A stretch of 64,000 nt of DNA from Gari tellinella (Eukaryota; Mollusca; Bivalvia; Cardiida; Psammobiidae). Made by a program: the position numbers and the translations under genes. Positions within the stretch are counted from its first letter, which is position 1; every line of letters starts with the position of its first letter. The stretch lies in NCBI GenBank assembly GCA_922989275.2, contig OV277866.1:79458328-79522327 (forward strand), in the 5' to 3' direction. Shown piece by piece: positions 44,172-54,361 of this stretch. Below the pieces are notes generated by a model, which worked only from the letters and a program-made list of their open reading frames with translations, did no database searches and was not told the origin of the DNA.

Positions 44172-44500
44172 GTCAGTATAAACAACGTCTTTCTATGTTA
44201 GACCAGCTGCATACCATGTTAAAACTCAATCCTGTTTATAATGATCAAAATCTTTGTCATTGAAATTGAAATTGTACCTTGAAAAAATACTCCATCTCAT
44301 CTATCGCTGACTTCCATCCTGAGTCTACTCCTGTAACACCATATTTGTTGTCTAATCTGGGTCTACACTGTTTGTTAATTTAGACTTGTCGGTTTATTAA
44401 TCTGCAGAATTCCAAGTAGACTGGTTCATGTTCAGGAAACTAAAATGATCCACAAGGGAGCCTAATAACCCACAAGAGTTACTTTAAGTGTTGAAACAGT

Positions 44501-44757
44501 TAACCCGTTGACTTCTGAAGCTTAATCTTTTTCCAATAAATCGGTAAATGCTGAATTATCGTCTGCTCCAAAAATATTGTCTGTGAAAAAAAAAAAAAAA
44601 GTTTATTATGCTTTTTTTTAAACTGAAGAAAAGTTAAATATGTCGAGTTACAGTATGTATCTAGATCAGACACCGTGTAACAAAGCATCTGATCTGGATC
44701 CCAACTGGTTGCAAACCTTAGCCAAGTCACGCTATAATAGCACCCATAAGGGTTAAT
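44501..44757. mobile_element. TTAACCCGTTGAC...ATAAGGGTTAA MITE
   Basis: It contains TGAATTATCGTCTGCTCC, a poly-A run, and a decayed palindrome (44655-44712, ATCTAGATCAGACACCG). Related to family B by TCGTCTGC words. A family with GGGTCTACACTGTTTG (44345-44500) precedes it. Confidence 0.55.
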
Positions 44758-44894
44758 TTAGTCAGTTTTTACAATGCGCAATATATAACTAAAAAATCCT
44801 GAATTATACTGTATATCCAGATTATGTATGTACGGCTTCAATGACAGTCCCAGTACAGACCTTACTTTGATATACATGTATGTCACAGTACCCG

Positions 44895-45137
44895 TGACCA
44901 GCTGAATTTAGTATTTACTCTTTGCATGCTGGGTAATATTTTCTTCTGCAACAATTTGTCGACTGCTATCGTTCTAAAATTATAATTTTCAAAATTTCTT
45001 TTAAATTCAGGATCAGAATGGCAAACAGTTTGGATACTGATGAGACGCCGCGTTTCGCGGCGTCTCATCTGGATCCAGTCTGTTTGCAGAGGTAATCATT
45101 TTGCAAGTTACATCCGCCGCTAGCGTTCAAAGAGTTA
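44895..45137. mobile_element. TTAA-type MITE with perfect GATGAGACGCCGCG palindrome
   Basis: Palindrome 45020-45087 (CAAACAGTTTGGATACTGAT, core GAGACGCCGCGTTTCGCGGCG). Right end CGTTCAAAGAGTTAA at 45136 is shared with the next element. Confidence 0.6.
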
Positions 45138-45392
45138 ACCATTTCACTGCGAAGCCTGACAACGCTTGGAACCTTTGCAAACAGCTTTGATTCTGATAAG
45201 ACGTCAATGCAGAATCTAATCAGGATCCAATTCAAACCAATGTTTCTTCTGTAAAAAAACCCCAAAACACGTCATACAATTTTAAATTTAATCAATAAAA
45301 GCATATACAAAAAATTCCAGCAAAAGATATAGCAATGACAATGTTTGACTGGGTTAGTATGCATATATTATAATGGCAGTGAAATGGTTAAA
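45134..45392. mobile_element. TTAACCATTTCACTGC...GCAGTGAAATGGTTAA element
   Basis: Inverted ends of 16 bp with TTAA at both sides; decayed palindrome at 45178-45235. Confidence 0.65.
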
Positions 45393-45399
45393 CTCCATA

Positions 45400-46085
45400 A
45401 ATACACTGTTTTGATCCTTGATCTGTGGACTCGTTGTCACGTATATCACAAATGTATGTTGGCACTCTGGTGGTTTATTACTCTCTTGTGAATAACACAA
45501 TGTACTTTGTTAATACGTTTTCAGATCATCGGGTCAAGGCGGTCGCGGATGCAAACCTCCCTGTGCTGTTAATGAATTTTGTGCCTTTTATCTTTTCCTT
45601 GCGGGGGACATAAAGGAGAAAATATTGGGAATGTCACTCTAGCTGAATACCGCCCTGCGTTATCTTGATATAAAGTTGTGACGTTGACTTGACATGTGCA
45701 TCATTCATAGGTCCCATTAGGTGACATTGGTATTTAATTACCGCATACTTTTATTAAGGTATAGACTGGTTCTTATATAATTGAGGGCTAACGTGAATCA
45801 ATACACATGTACGCATGTGAACGTCATTATGTCCTTGCATTACCAAAAAAAACACTATCAGTGTACCTAACTAACTACTACTACTAAATCCTGAGTTTAT
45901 TTGTCAGCTGCTGCGGGTGTCCCTACAGGGGTAGGCAGCAGGCTGCTATGTAAATCATAAACTTGCATGGTTACACAAAAAAATTCAGAAAGTTAAAAAA
46001 CTAGCAAGAAAATAATTCTTATTTGAGAGTATCATTAAAAAGAAAGGTAGGATGCGAGAGTAGATCTTTTTCATTGAATTGGATC
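45400..46085. other. No recognisable feature
   Basis: Intergenic or first-intron DNA of ADISSP. Short frames only (45425-45613 has no homology I can see). Confidence 0.4.
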
Positions 46086-46221
46086 ATATATCCTAGCAGA
46101 TGGTAGGCTAGCCTAAAGCAGGCTGAAAGTAACACTGAATGTGCCTTCTTATTAAGACATATTCTGCTCACCTATCTTCAATACTAGAATCAGACTATGG
46201 AGTAAAGGGTTATGAATTGTT

Positions 46222-46419
46222 ACACAGTGGAACTTCGATATCTCGAACTCGCTTAACTCGAACTATCCGATATGTTGACACATGAACATTATTTCATGCT
46301 CTTGGTTATGTCGAAACATACCCGTATTTCAAAGTTAAAACGTGGCTAAGCCACGTTTTAACTTTGAAATACGGGTATGTTCGACTTAACTGAGTTCGAG
46401 ATATCGAAGTTTGACTGTA
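46222..46419. mobile_element. Mariner-like palindromic MITE next to ADISSP exon
   Basis: CAGTGGAACTTCGATATCTC ... GATATCGAAGTTTGACTG, with a perfect inner palindrome CATACCCGTATTTCAAAGTT/AACTTTGAAATACGGGTATG around GGCTAAGCC (46313-46382). It ends about 40 bp before the splice acceptor. A family A remnant lies at 46090-46212. Confidence 0.75.
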
Positions 46420-46462
46420 ATTGAGTAACAATGAGTATCAATTATTGTTTATTTCTTCAGTT

Positions 46463-46703
46463 ATGCAAGAGAATGAAAAGGCTTCTAAAGTGCACTTTGA
46501 AGCGTTACAGGTGCAAGCCCATGACTCAGAAATCACACTGACATATGGTGACAGCAGAGTGGACGTCCATCTTGGATTCTTACAAATCAATAAATTTTAT
46601 GAAGTGACCTTTGCCATTCAAGATGATCTTGGTGAGGACCTGACCTTTGACCCGCTGCAAAATCTACATGCCAAAATTAAGAGTTATGCACCAACTGAAG
46701 ATG
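46463..46703 (+). CDS. ADISSP: ADISSP exon (N-terminal half)
   Basis: The exon follows acceptor tttatttcttcag ending at 46460 and starts TT-ATG. The donor is G|GTAAGA at 46704. It encodes residues 1-80 plus one base, ending IKSYAPTEDG. It could be the first coding exon, or an internal one if a short upstream exon supplies one base. Confidence 0.88.
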
Positions 46704-49700
46704 GTAAGAACGTCATAGAGTGCTAGTACGCCCCTTCTTGAGTGACTTAACTCTTTGGCTGCCGAGTCTTGTCGTCTGCTTTAACACTCTTAACAACAAA
46801 ATATTATCTGCATTGATAGCGTCATCTGCAATAATTTCAAAGTCAGTTTTCTGACTGTTTTGACTGAAGAAATGTCTATACGAGTGTCAAAAAGTTTGGT
46901 TCATGATCAGATGCCACGTTATGTGGCGTCTGATCAGGATCCAAACTGTTTGCAAAATTACCTTTTAGCTTCATTGGCAGTTCATGAGTTAATTTCTATA
47001 GAACGACTTGCTAGATTTTACCAATAGCTCCATCAATACATGTTTTTATGCTTTTAATTGGTTTACCCTTTAATTTATTTCTCAACTGAAGAAAATAGTT
47101 TTTCTTTAAACAGCCATGAATATAGCTGAATGTGCTTTAAGGGTGTATCAATGTCATAAGCCATTTTTTCAAAGTATTTAACTTTTTTTCTAACATTGTT
47201 TTTTTGGAAGAGCTATTTATGATGAATGAAAAAATGAAAAAAAAAATATATGGTGGTGTCCTTGTTTTTGAGCTACAGCGATTTGAAAAAGGTATGTCAA
47301 ATTTGGACTTTTTTTTCAAATTTTACCCATTCAGGGTACAAGTTTCAGTAAAATTTATTTCGAAACAAAACAAACATGATAATTTGGGTTTCCATTATTT
47401 ATTTCATGTCTATGGTGGTATTTTCACATATAGAAACCAAATTTAGACAAAGCAGGCACCAGGTATGAACAATATCGATCCTTGAATATCAAAAATATGC
47501 TTTGTATAGGGCATGATTTTATTAGATTTTTTATTTTATGAAAAAAAGTAAATAAGTTTGAAAATGAACTAGTTCTAGTATTTAACTTTTTCTTATATTC
47601 TACCAGATGAAAGCCCATGCTAAGGCAGTTCAAAATATGAAAAGAAATTGAAAGGTCAGTGTTGAAAATTTTGAGTTATTAAAGTAAAAAGAGTTATCTC
47701 CCCTTACAAAATTTACAAAAAAGTACCATATCGATGCTATTTAGAGCTTTATAAATTTCATATTTGGTGCCTTTTTTTTCTTAAATTAGTTTTTGTATAA
47801 AGAAATACTACCATAGATAGGAAATAAATAACACAAAACCAAATTATCATATTTGTTTTCATTTAAAATGGATTTTATTGAAGCAGGCTGTTTGAAAAGG
47901 ACAAAATAAGAGGAAGTGGGTGGGGTAAATTTTACATGGCCGTAGAGCCAACTGTTGTTCACCAAAATGTACACTTTTTCTATTTTTTCATTCATCTTAA
48001 ATAGCTCTTCAATACAAAACCATCATAGAGTGTTTTCATATACTTTGAAAGTTTCCCAAAGTCATGACATGGATACACCCTTAATGTGTACTATGCTTTT
48101 TAAGTTTCAACCTGTTTTAAGAGGTCACCTATTAATACTAGAATAAGGATGCAAAGGGTTACCCCTTCTCCAGATGAATATTTATATTAGAAAACCTGCT
48201 TTATTGCATTGCAAACACTGAAGATCAAGGCCAGCCGCTGCATCAACGATGCAGCAGCTGGTCTTGATCTACACTGTTTGACACCTGCAAGCATATAGCT
48301 TAATCATATACAGTTTCTGGCAGTGTAGACCAAATTTTAACTCGAGATGCAGAGCCTGGGATAACAACCGTGTTTGGTCTGTATAATGTTGCAATGCAAT
48401 ATGGCAGATTTTGTCCACTATGAACATCTATTTGAACTACAACATTGGATAATAAAATAAGGGAAACATTTCCATGGAAAGTGTGCAGGCTGGTTATCGA
48501 TGGACAGAACCTGAAGTGAGGACTGCCATAATATTGATCTTTAAAAATCATAAGATTTCCAAATTTTCTATTTTTAAAGCGCAATTACTTAAAGCAGGTT
48601 GAAAGTAAAGCAGAATGCACATTCAGCCTGCTTTAAGCTACCATCTGCTAGGATAAAAACCTGAAGATTTGGAATAAATCTGGAGAAATGGTAGCCCTGC
48701 AGAACCTATATAATTAGTGTACAGAACAGAATCTGATCGCAGGAATTGTGTGATCTAGGTCTATACTGCTTTCATAAAAAAGGTCAATATACACTAATAT
48801 CCAAATGGTTTAATACAAGTGGCTGCTGGATGCAAGACATTGGTTGTGCATTACTTTTACTCTGCAATAAGCTGCGACCTATCTCTATACAGACAATGCA
48901 TCGCTTAACCCATTTACCATTTCAGTTCATTCCTCCACTAAAGAAATTTTGTTAGTCGAATACAGTTTGAATTATGAGTGTGCACCATAAGATATACGGA
49001 ACAAAAAATGTTCAGTCAGTTGTTTAAAATGCATTTTTTCAATGCAAAGGGAGATAATTTGAAAAAATAATTCCTATTTCAATGGACAATTGTATATAAA
49101 CCCTATAAAATGATTCTCTAATATTCCCATGGTTTTGCTACAGTGGCTACTTTTTCAACATAATTGCAAACTTTCATGAGAAAAATATATGACTGACATC
49201 TTGTTTATGACTTGTAAAGTAGTTACAATAAAAAGGGGAGTTACCTCCCTTGAACTAGGTGTTTTGCAACCGTATGAAGCACAGTGAATATCTCTTTCTG
49301 TTTTGTGATATTTTCTTGATAGTTAACCCTTTACCTTAAAAAAGCGCCTTTTAGCGCATTCCGTTTAATACTCCGCAGAAAAAAATAATTCCAATCTATT
49401 CAGTCATTAATACATGTATGTATCAGAAGGAATATTTTCTTAATTCTAGCAGGAGAAAACTTAAAGCAGGCTGAAAGTAAAGCAGAATGTGCCTAAGGCA
49501 CATTCTACTTTACTTTCAGCCTGCTTTAAGTAGTCACATGTTTTCAAAACTAGAAACAGGTAATGGGATAAAGTGTTAACCCTTAGCCTGCCACTCACGA
49601 CTATAGCTCCATATGCAAACAGCTTGGATCCGGATGAGACGCCGAGTAACTCGGCGTCTCATCCGGATCCAAGCTGTTTGACACTCGGACAACATTTTCA

Positions 49701-52700
49701 GCAATTTTGAGCAACTTTGAAGCACTTTGAAACTTGATGCAGACGAGAAATATAGTAGACGACAATTTATTTGGCGGGCTAAGGGTTAATGTCATTATAC
49801 CATTTATGCTATATGAGTGATACTATTAGTTACACTGGTCTCAGGAAATACAGTATCTCCACTCTGGTCATACCAGCATGTACACCCTTCCAAAGGTGTA
49901 ACAAATGTATTACCAGCTAGAGTCCTTTTTCAACCCTACACAGTGACAATACATTATAAGAGCTCCAGTTAACCCTTTACCTGATAGCCTATTTCTAGTA
50001 TTCAAGATAGGTGACCCCTTAAAGCAGGTTGAAAGTAAAGCAGAATGCGCCCTAATGCGCATTCTGCTTTACTTTCAGCCTGCTTTAAGCTTCAATGAGC
50101 TAGAATATTGAACATTTTCCCTATACTATATAATCATGACTGATTAAATTGGAACTATTTTCTTCAGCGGAGGAATAAATTAAATACGCTAAAAGTCGCT
50201 TCTATGGGGGAAAGGGTTAAGGTGAGATTTTTCTGAAAACTGAGTTCTTTATTTCTGTTTTAGATCCTATGGTGTCACATCTCATTAGAATTTGAATTGA
50301 ATTTGAATTGTTATGATTTTACGTCGCTTTTAACAGTATTTCAGTCATATCGCCACGTCCAGCTAATAACAGGTAGAGAAAGACCCCAGAAGCCCTTTAT
50401 GCACTGTTTCAGGCAAAAACTGGCAACTGGGTAGAACCACCGACCTTCCGTATGCCAGCTGGAAGGCTTCCCCACATGAAAAATCCGAATGACCCGACAG
50501 GGCACTTCTCATTAGAATCGTCTCTTCTAATGAGTAGTTACACCATATGATTTGGTGCTAAAATGAGTGAGAAAATGTCTGATTTGTTCTGTTTTCTCCC
50601 CTTTATCTGGAGCCCTGCATTATACATTTGAACATGCTTAGAAGGATTAGAATTAACCCTTTGAGCCCTAGTCCCGCATATAGGCGTTCTTTTCAAATAG
50701 TGTACATGTGTATTGTACACTTGTCCTATGCAAATAGTGAAGACCCAGATGTCGGAGCCCTCTGATCAGGGTCTTCACTGTTTGTCATAATGCCAAACAT
50801 TGACAAAAACAACCCTTACACATCAGAAATGGACTAGACAAAAATGGAATTGTCTATTTAAAGTTTCAGGGAGGAAAGAATTAACTCATTACCCCATAGC
50901 CAGAATCTAGTATTGAAAATAGGTTACCACTTAAAGCAGGTTGAAAGTAAAGCAGAATGCGCCTTAACCCTTTCCCTTATAGAAGCGACTTTTAGCACAT
51001 TCATTTTATTCATCCGCTGAAGAAAATAGTTCCAAATTATACCGTAATGAATATATGTCATATTTAATACTTTCCTTATTCTAGCAGTTAATAGCTTAAA
51101 GCAGGCTGAAAGTAAAGCAGAATGCGCCTTAGGGCGCATTCTGCTTTACTTTCAACCTGCTTTAAGTAGTCACATATCTTCAATACTAGAAACAATGCTA
51201 TCAGGTAAAGGGTTAAGGAACATTCTGCTTTACTTTTAGCCTGATTTAAGCTACCATCTACTAGGATATAAAAAATATTTCCTATGGTTCATGATAATGA
51301 CTTCCTAAAATGGGTTGTTTTGCTTCAAGTGAAAAATAAATTAAAGACATAAAAAGGCATATTTATGGGGTAATGGGTTAAACTTTTGTCTTGTTTTCAA
51401 CTCAAATTGCAACAATTGTGTTTGTAGGTCTTGGCCATGAGTTTGTGTTAGATTTTCAAGCTCACCGTGAGAAACTGCTGAAAGAGTGCCTTACAATCAA
51501 AAGCCAGACAGATCCCAACAAATATAGAGAGCTTGTACTACATGCTAGAGTATTAGGTAAAGAATATGTGAGGCTTAATAACCCATTACCCCATAACTAT
51601 GCCTTTTTACGCCTATAGTTCATTCCTCCACTGAATAAAATAGTTCCAGTTTATAAAGTCTTGAAAATGTCCCATATGAAATATTTTCTATATCCTAGAA
51701 GACTAGCTTAAAGCAGGCTGAAAGTAAAGCAGAATAAGCCTTAAAGCACATTCTGTTTTTCTTTCAACCAGCTTTATGTGACCACACAATTTTCAAATTT
51801 TGAAACAAGCTATGAGGTAATGGGTTAAAGGCGTAAGATAAGTGGAATATTTTAAAAACAAAAATCTGTATTTCTGCTTTAAACCCTATGGTGTTACTAT
51901 ACTCATTAGAATCGTCTCTTCAAGACAATTCTAATGAGTAGTCACATCATAGGGTTTGGTGCAGACATAAAGGAGAAAATGTTGGAAAATTTGAGATTTA
52001 CTCCCTATCTGGAGGCTTGTTGTTAACCCTTAGCCCGGCAAATAAATTGTCGTCTGCTATATTTCTCGTCTGCTTCAAGTTTCAAAGTGCTTCAAAGTTG
52101 CTCAAAATTGCTGAAAATGTTGTCCGAGTGTCAAACAGCTTGGATCCGGATGAGACGCCGAGTTACTCGGCGTCTCATCCGGATCCAAGCTGTTTGCATA
52201 TGGAGCTATAGTCGTGAGTGGCAGGCTAAGGGTTAATGTACAGTATTTCTTTCCTTCAAAGGCCCTCGGAACAATACAACAATGCTTGCCATCAATGCTC
52301 AAACAAGACGATAATGTTTAACCCTTTCACTCTATATTACTCTAATATTGAATTATAGGTGATCATTTAAAGCAGGTTGAAAGTAAAGCAGAATGTGCCT
52401 GCTTTAAGCTATCATCTGCTATAATAATCTTGTGCTGCATAATCATGAATGTATAAGGTGGACATATTTTCTTCAGTGGAGGAATAAATCAAAAGCGTAA
52501 AAAGGCATATTTATGGGGTTATGGGTTAAGAGGGAGCAAGCTAAAAACTTTAAATATTTTTTCCATTATGTCTCCAACAATGTTGTTAACCTTTACTCAA
52601 TCGATACACCATTTTACATATTTCTTTAAATTTAAACTTCAGTAATAAAAGCAGACACAGGGCTCCAGATAAGGGGGGGGGGGGGGGGGTATTTCAAAAA

Positions 52701-53124
52701 CTAAAATCTTTATTTCTGCTTTAAATCCTATGGTGTCACTACTCATTAGAATCGTCTCTTTGAGACGATTCTAATGAGTAGTAACACCATAGGATTTAGT
52801 GCAAAAATGAGTGAGAAAATGTTGAATTTGTTCAGTTCACTCCCTCTTATCTGGAGCCCTGAGACAATAATTATTCAAAGCAGATGATGTCACTGCAGTG
52901 AAAGGGTTAAACATAATCATCCTGCGGACTCGCTTTTTAACCAGATAACAACCCATTCTCGTGATGTATTTTTCATATCAATCCAAAGGCATTTATTATT
53001 CTCTATTTTATGTACATTTTAAGGTAAAGGAAAGGGTACACCTGCACTGAGGAACGGAATCAAGTGTACAGCTGTAGATTATGACAATGACTCCGATGTC
53101 ACTGACTGGCAGGGCTTTGACTGA
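46463..53124 (+). CDS. ADISSP: ADISSP (C20orf27) orthologue, 3 recognised exons
   Basis: Exons 46463-46703, 51428-51556 and 53024-53124 join in phase 1 at both junctions (GT-AG) to give 156 codons and TGA at 53122. The protein matches the vertebrate C20orf27/ADISSP family: SKVHFEALQVQAHDSEITL (human VHFDEKLHDS), LGFLQINKFYEVTFAI (human VGFLKILHRYEITFTL), GTPALRNGIKCTA (human GTPMLLDGVKC) and the ending SDVTDWQGFD (human SDWHGFD). The human protein has 174 residues and is described as an adipose-secreted signalling protein; no signal peptide is seen here. A KVHF sequence at residues 9-12 fits the PP1-docking pattern (inference). An upstream exon with the true start may exist, because the acceptor at 46460 lies two bases before the ATG. 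Confidence 0.88.
46748..46993. mobile_element. TTAACTCTTTGGCTGCC...TCATGAGTTAA MITE
   Basis: It starts 45 bp after the ADISSP donor. TCGTCTGC words, palindrome 46887-46952 (GATCAGATGCCACGTTATGTGG). Confidence 0.65.
47141..48080. mobile_element. 940 bp non-autonomous element with TTAA flanks, inserted in a family A hairpin centre
   Basis: TTAA at 47137-47140 and 48081-48084. Ends GGGTGTATCAATGTCAT and ATGACATGGATACACCC. Long inner inverted arms, e.g. GATAATTTGGGTTTCCATTA (47379) against its partner at 47826-47850. It splits a family A copy between AGCTGAATGTGCTTTAA and TTAATGTGTACTATGCTTT. No transposase frame. Confidence 0.7.
48185..48290. repeat. Palindrome with divergent core GGCCAGCCGCTGCATC
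   Basis: GCAAACACTGAAGATCAAGG ... CTTGATCTACACTGTTTGAC, a CAAACAG-type module whose inner stem (CCGCTGCATC/GATGCAGCAG) is unlike other copies. Confidence 0.55.
48521..48700. mobile_element. Composite GACTGCCATA/AAAGCAGAATG element
   Basis: AGGACTGCCATAATATTGAT at left and AATGGTAGCCCTGC at right; hairpin reduced. Confidence 0.5.
48705..49320. other. No recognisable feature (ADISSP intron)
   Basis: Only a short TTAACCCATTTACCATTTC fragment near 48905. Otherwise unique AT-rich sequence. Confidence 0.4.
49327..49575. mobile_element. Family A MITE sharing a TTAA with the next element
   Basis: TTAA 49323 and 49576. Hairpin 49463-49530. The right-hand TTAA is also the left flank of a family B copy. 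Confidence 0.75.
49580..49785. mobile_element. Family B MITE, 206 bp
   Basis: TTAA at 49576 and 49786. Inverted copy of 52027-52232, same length and nearly same sequence. Palindrome 49616-49680 is perfect (GCTTGGATCCGGATGAGACG). Confidence 0.85.
49973..50216. mobile_element. Family A MITE, 244 bp, TTAA flanks
   Basis: TTAA at 49969 and 50217. Hairpin 50019-50090 AAAGCAGAATGCGCCCTAATG. Confidence 0.8.
50222..50620. mobile_element. GGGCTCCAGATAAGGG-type MITE split by the SINE
   Basis: Left half to TCTCATTAGAAT (50291), right half from TCTCATTAGAATCGTCTC (50507) to CTTTATCTGGAGCCCTG. Confidence 0.7.
50292..50506 (-). mobile_element. tRNA-derived SINE inserted in a MITE, 12 bp target duplication
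   Basis: TCTCATTAGAAT flanks the unit on both sides (50280-50291 and 50507-50518). Read on the minus strand it has a tRNA-like head (GGTCGGTGGTTCTACCC) and the body GAAATACTGTTAAAAGCGACG before an AATTCAAATTC-type tail. It sits inside the GGGCTCCAGATAAGGG-type MITE spanning 50222-50620. Confidence 0.7.
50657..50880. mobile_element. Family C MITE, 224 bp
   Basis: TTAA at 50653 and 50881, the second shared with the outer family A copy that follows. The palindrome lost part of its left inner stem (GACCCAGATGTCGGAGCCC). Confidence 0.75.
50885..51377. mobile_element. Family A MITE with a second family A MITE in its hairpin centre
   Basis: Outer TTAA at 50881 and 51378. The outer hairpin breaks at GCGCC-TTAA (50964) and resumes at TTAA-GGAACATTCTGC (51213). 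The inner copy 50968-51212 (245 bp, CCCTTTCCCTTATAGAAGCG ... CAGGTAAAGGG) has its own intact hairpin at 51093-51165. Confidence 0.85.
51428..51556 (+). CDS. ADISSP: ADISSP exon (middle)
   Basis: The acceptor is gtgtttgtag and the donor is G|GTAAAG. It encodes LGHEFVLDFQAHREKLLKEC and then KYRELVLHARVLG, matching human YSAHKEGVLKEEILL and VRVTVQARVM. A 245 bp MITE begins about 25 bases after the donor. Confidence 0.88.
51580..51827. mobile_element. Family A MITE right after ADISSP exon 2
   Basis: TAACCCATTACCCCATAACT to GAGGTAATGGGTTAA; hairpin 51711-51775 decayed. Confidence 0.7.
51830..52019. mobile_element. GGGCTCCAGATAAGGG-type MITE
   Basis: Ends worn; hairpin 51903-51940 (ATTAGAATCGTCTCTTCAAG) good. 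Confidence 0.6.
52027..52232. mobile_element. Family B MITE, 206 bp
   Basis: TTAA at 52023 and 52233. CCCTTAGCCCGGCAAATAAA ... GTGGCAGGCTAAGGG; palindrome 52133-52197 perfect (CAAACAGCTTGGATCCGGAT, centre T). Confidence 0.85.
52319..52528. mobile_element. Family A MITE, hairpin half lost
   Basis: TTAACCCTTTCACTCTATAT to GGGGTTATGGGTTAA; AAAGCAGAATGTGCC goes directly to TGCTTTAAGC. Confidence 0.65.
52659..52861. mobile_element. GGGCTCCAGATAAGGG MITE with G17 run
   Basis: The best hairpin of the family: TCATTAGAATCGTCTCTTTG with its complement, 52739-52785. GATAAGGGG is expanded to 17 G at 52673-52689. Confidence 0.8.
53024..53124 (+). CDS. ADISSP: ADISSP terminal coding exon
   Basis: The acceptor is gtacattttaag at 53023. 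The exon encodes KGKGTPALRNGIKCTAVDYD, then NDSDVTDWQGFD and a TGA stop. The ending strongly matches the human C-terminus. It is a 101-base exon hidden under a longer spurious frame. Confidence 0.88.
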
Positions 53125-53255
53125 ACTGATAGATTGTACCACCAAACTCAAGTGCTATGCATGTTTACCCTCTCCAGCTGATGGTTTTCGAAAACAGTGT
53201 AAACCCAGGTCATACGGTTCCAGAGAGTTCCCAAGTCTGATGCGGGTTGATACTG

Positions 53256-53420
53256 CAGGGTCCAAGGTTATAAAGCTTTTGAGTAGAGTCTGAAATTGTT
53301 CTCAAGCATTTGATTGGTCAGATTTGAGTTTTTGCTGAGCAAAAACTCAAATCTGACCAATCAATTGCTTGAGAACGATTTCAGACTCAACTCAAAATGT
53401 ATATAGTATTGGGGCCTGTT
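53256..53420. mobile_element. GGTTATAAAG/CCAAT palindromic MITE after ADISSP stop
   Basis: AGGGTCCAAGGTTATAAAGC ... ATTTGATTGGTCAGATTTGA, centre TTTTTGCTGAGCAAAAA, then TCTGACCAATCAATTGCTTG. It lies in the probable 3' UTR or just beyond. Confidence 0.7.
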
Positions 53421-53566
53421 TTCTGACGGGATCTGTCTGACATGAGTCTGTACTGCTTTCAGGGAATTTGTTTCTTTAGTTTGTTAGCTAATGTTGTTAT
53501 TCGAATGATAGGTATAAAAGTGGGCGGAGTTTCAAAACATTTCTTCTGCTGAATAATCATTATTAA

Positions 53567-53789
53567 CCCCTTACCCCATAGCCTGTTTCTAGTTTTGAAG
53601 ACAGGTGATTACTTAAAGCAGGTTGAAAGTAAAGCAGAATGCGCCTTAAGGCCTGCTTTAAGCTATTATCTGCTAGAATATAGAAAATATTTCTTATGAT
53701 TCTTATTTGTAACAGTATATATTAGAACTATTTTCTTCAGTGGAGAAATGAATTAAAGGCGTAAAAAGCTTATTTATAGGGGGAATGGG
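53567..53789. mobile_element. Family A MITE, hairpin right arm shortened
   Basis: TTAA 53563 and 53790. AAAGCAGAATGCGCCTTAAGG is followed directly by CCTGCTTTAAGC. Confidence 0.7.
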
Positions 53790-54079
53790 TTAAAACACTG
53801 ACCACTTGAAACATCTATCAGTTAAACTATTCTATTGGGTAATAAATTAAGGAAAATTTTCCCCGAGAAAGAGTGCAGACTCATGTCAGACAGATCCTAT
53901 AAGTAAGCAGTTGCAGACCCTGATCAAAGAACTTCTGCAGATTCTATTTTATCTGTGTCTACACTGTTATGGAAAAGTGTCAATATGTGTTTATAGTGAG
54001 AAAAGGGTTGCAGTAAGGTGAAAGTAAAGTAGAGCATTCCCTTTGGGATATTTTGCTTGAACAATAAATCGTCTACATG

Positions 54080-54339
54080 TACAGTGGAGAATCTGTTATT
54101 CTTTCCCGTTTAAACGCAAACGTACGCAAACGCACGCAAACGCAAAGTACTAAAACGTAGAAAAGAACAACTTTTGGACAATTCTGATATTTCATGTTTA
54201 TCTTGGTGGCAAACAGTTTGGAGCCTGATCAGATGCCGGGTAACCCGGCGTCTGATCTGGCTCCAAACTATTTGCACTGCAAATAATAGTTTTAGCGTAA
54301 ACGCGTTTATTGGGAAAGAATAACAGATTCTCCACTGTA
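54080..54339. mobile_element. CAGTGGAGAATCTG MITE, intact copy
   Basis: 260 bp, TA at both ends, perfect terminal repeats, palindrome 54210-54276 with core GATGCCGGGTAACCCGGCGTC. Confidence 0.85.
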
Positions 54340-54361
54340 CATGTATAAACAGCTTTGTTTA

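Noticed and set aside
53081..53293. 70-codon frame overlapping the last ADISSP exon
   Set aside because: It is in another phase; the phase joined from the previous exon gives the conserved DWQGFD ending.
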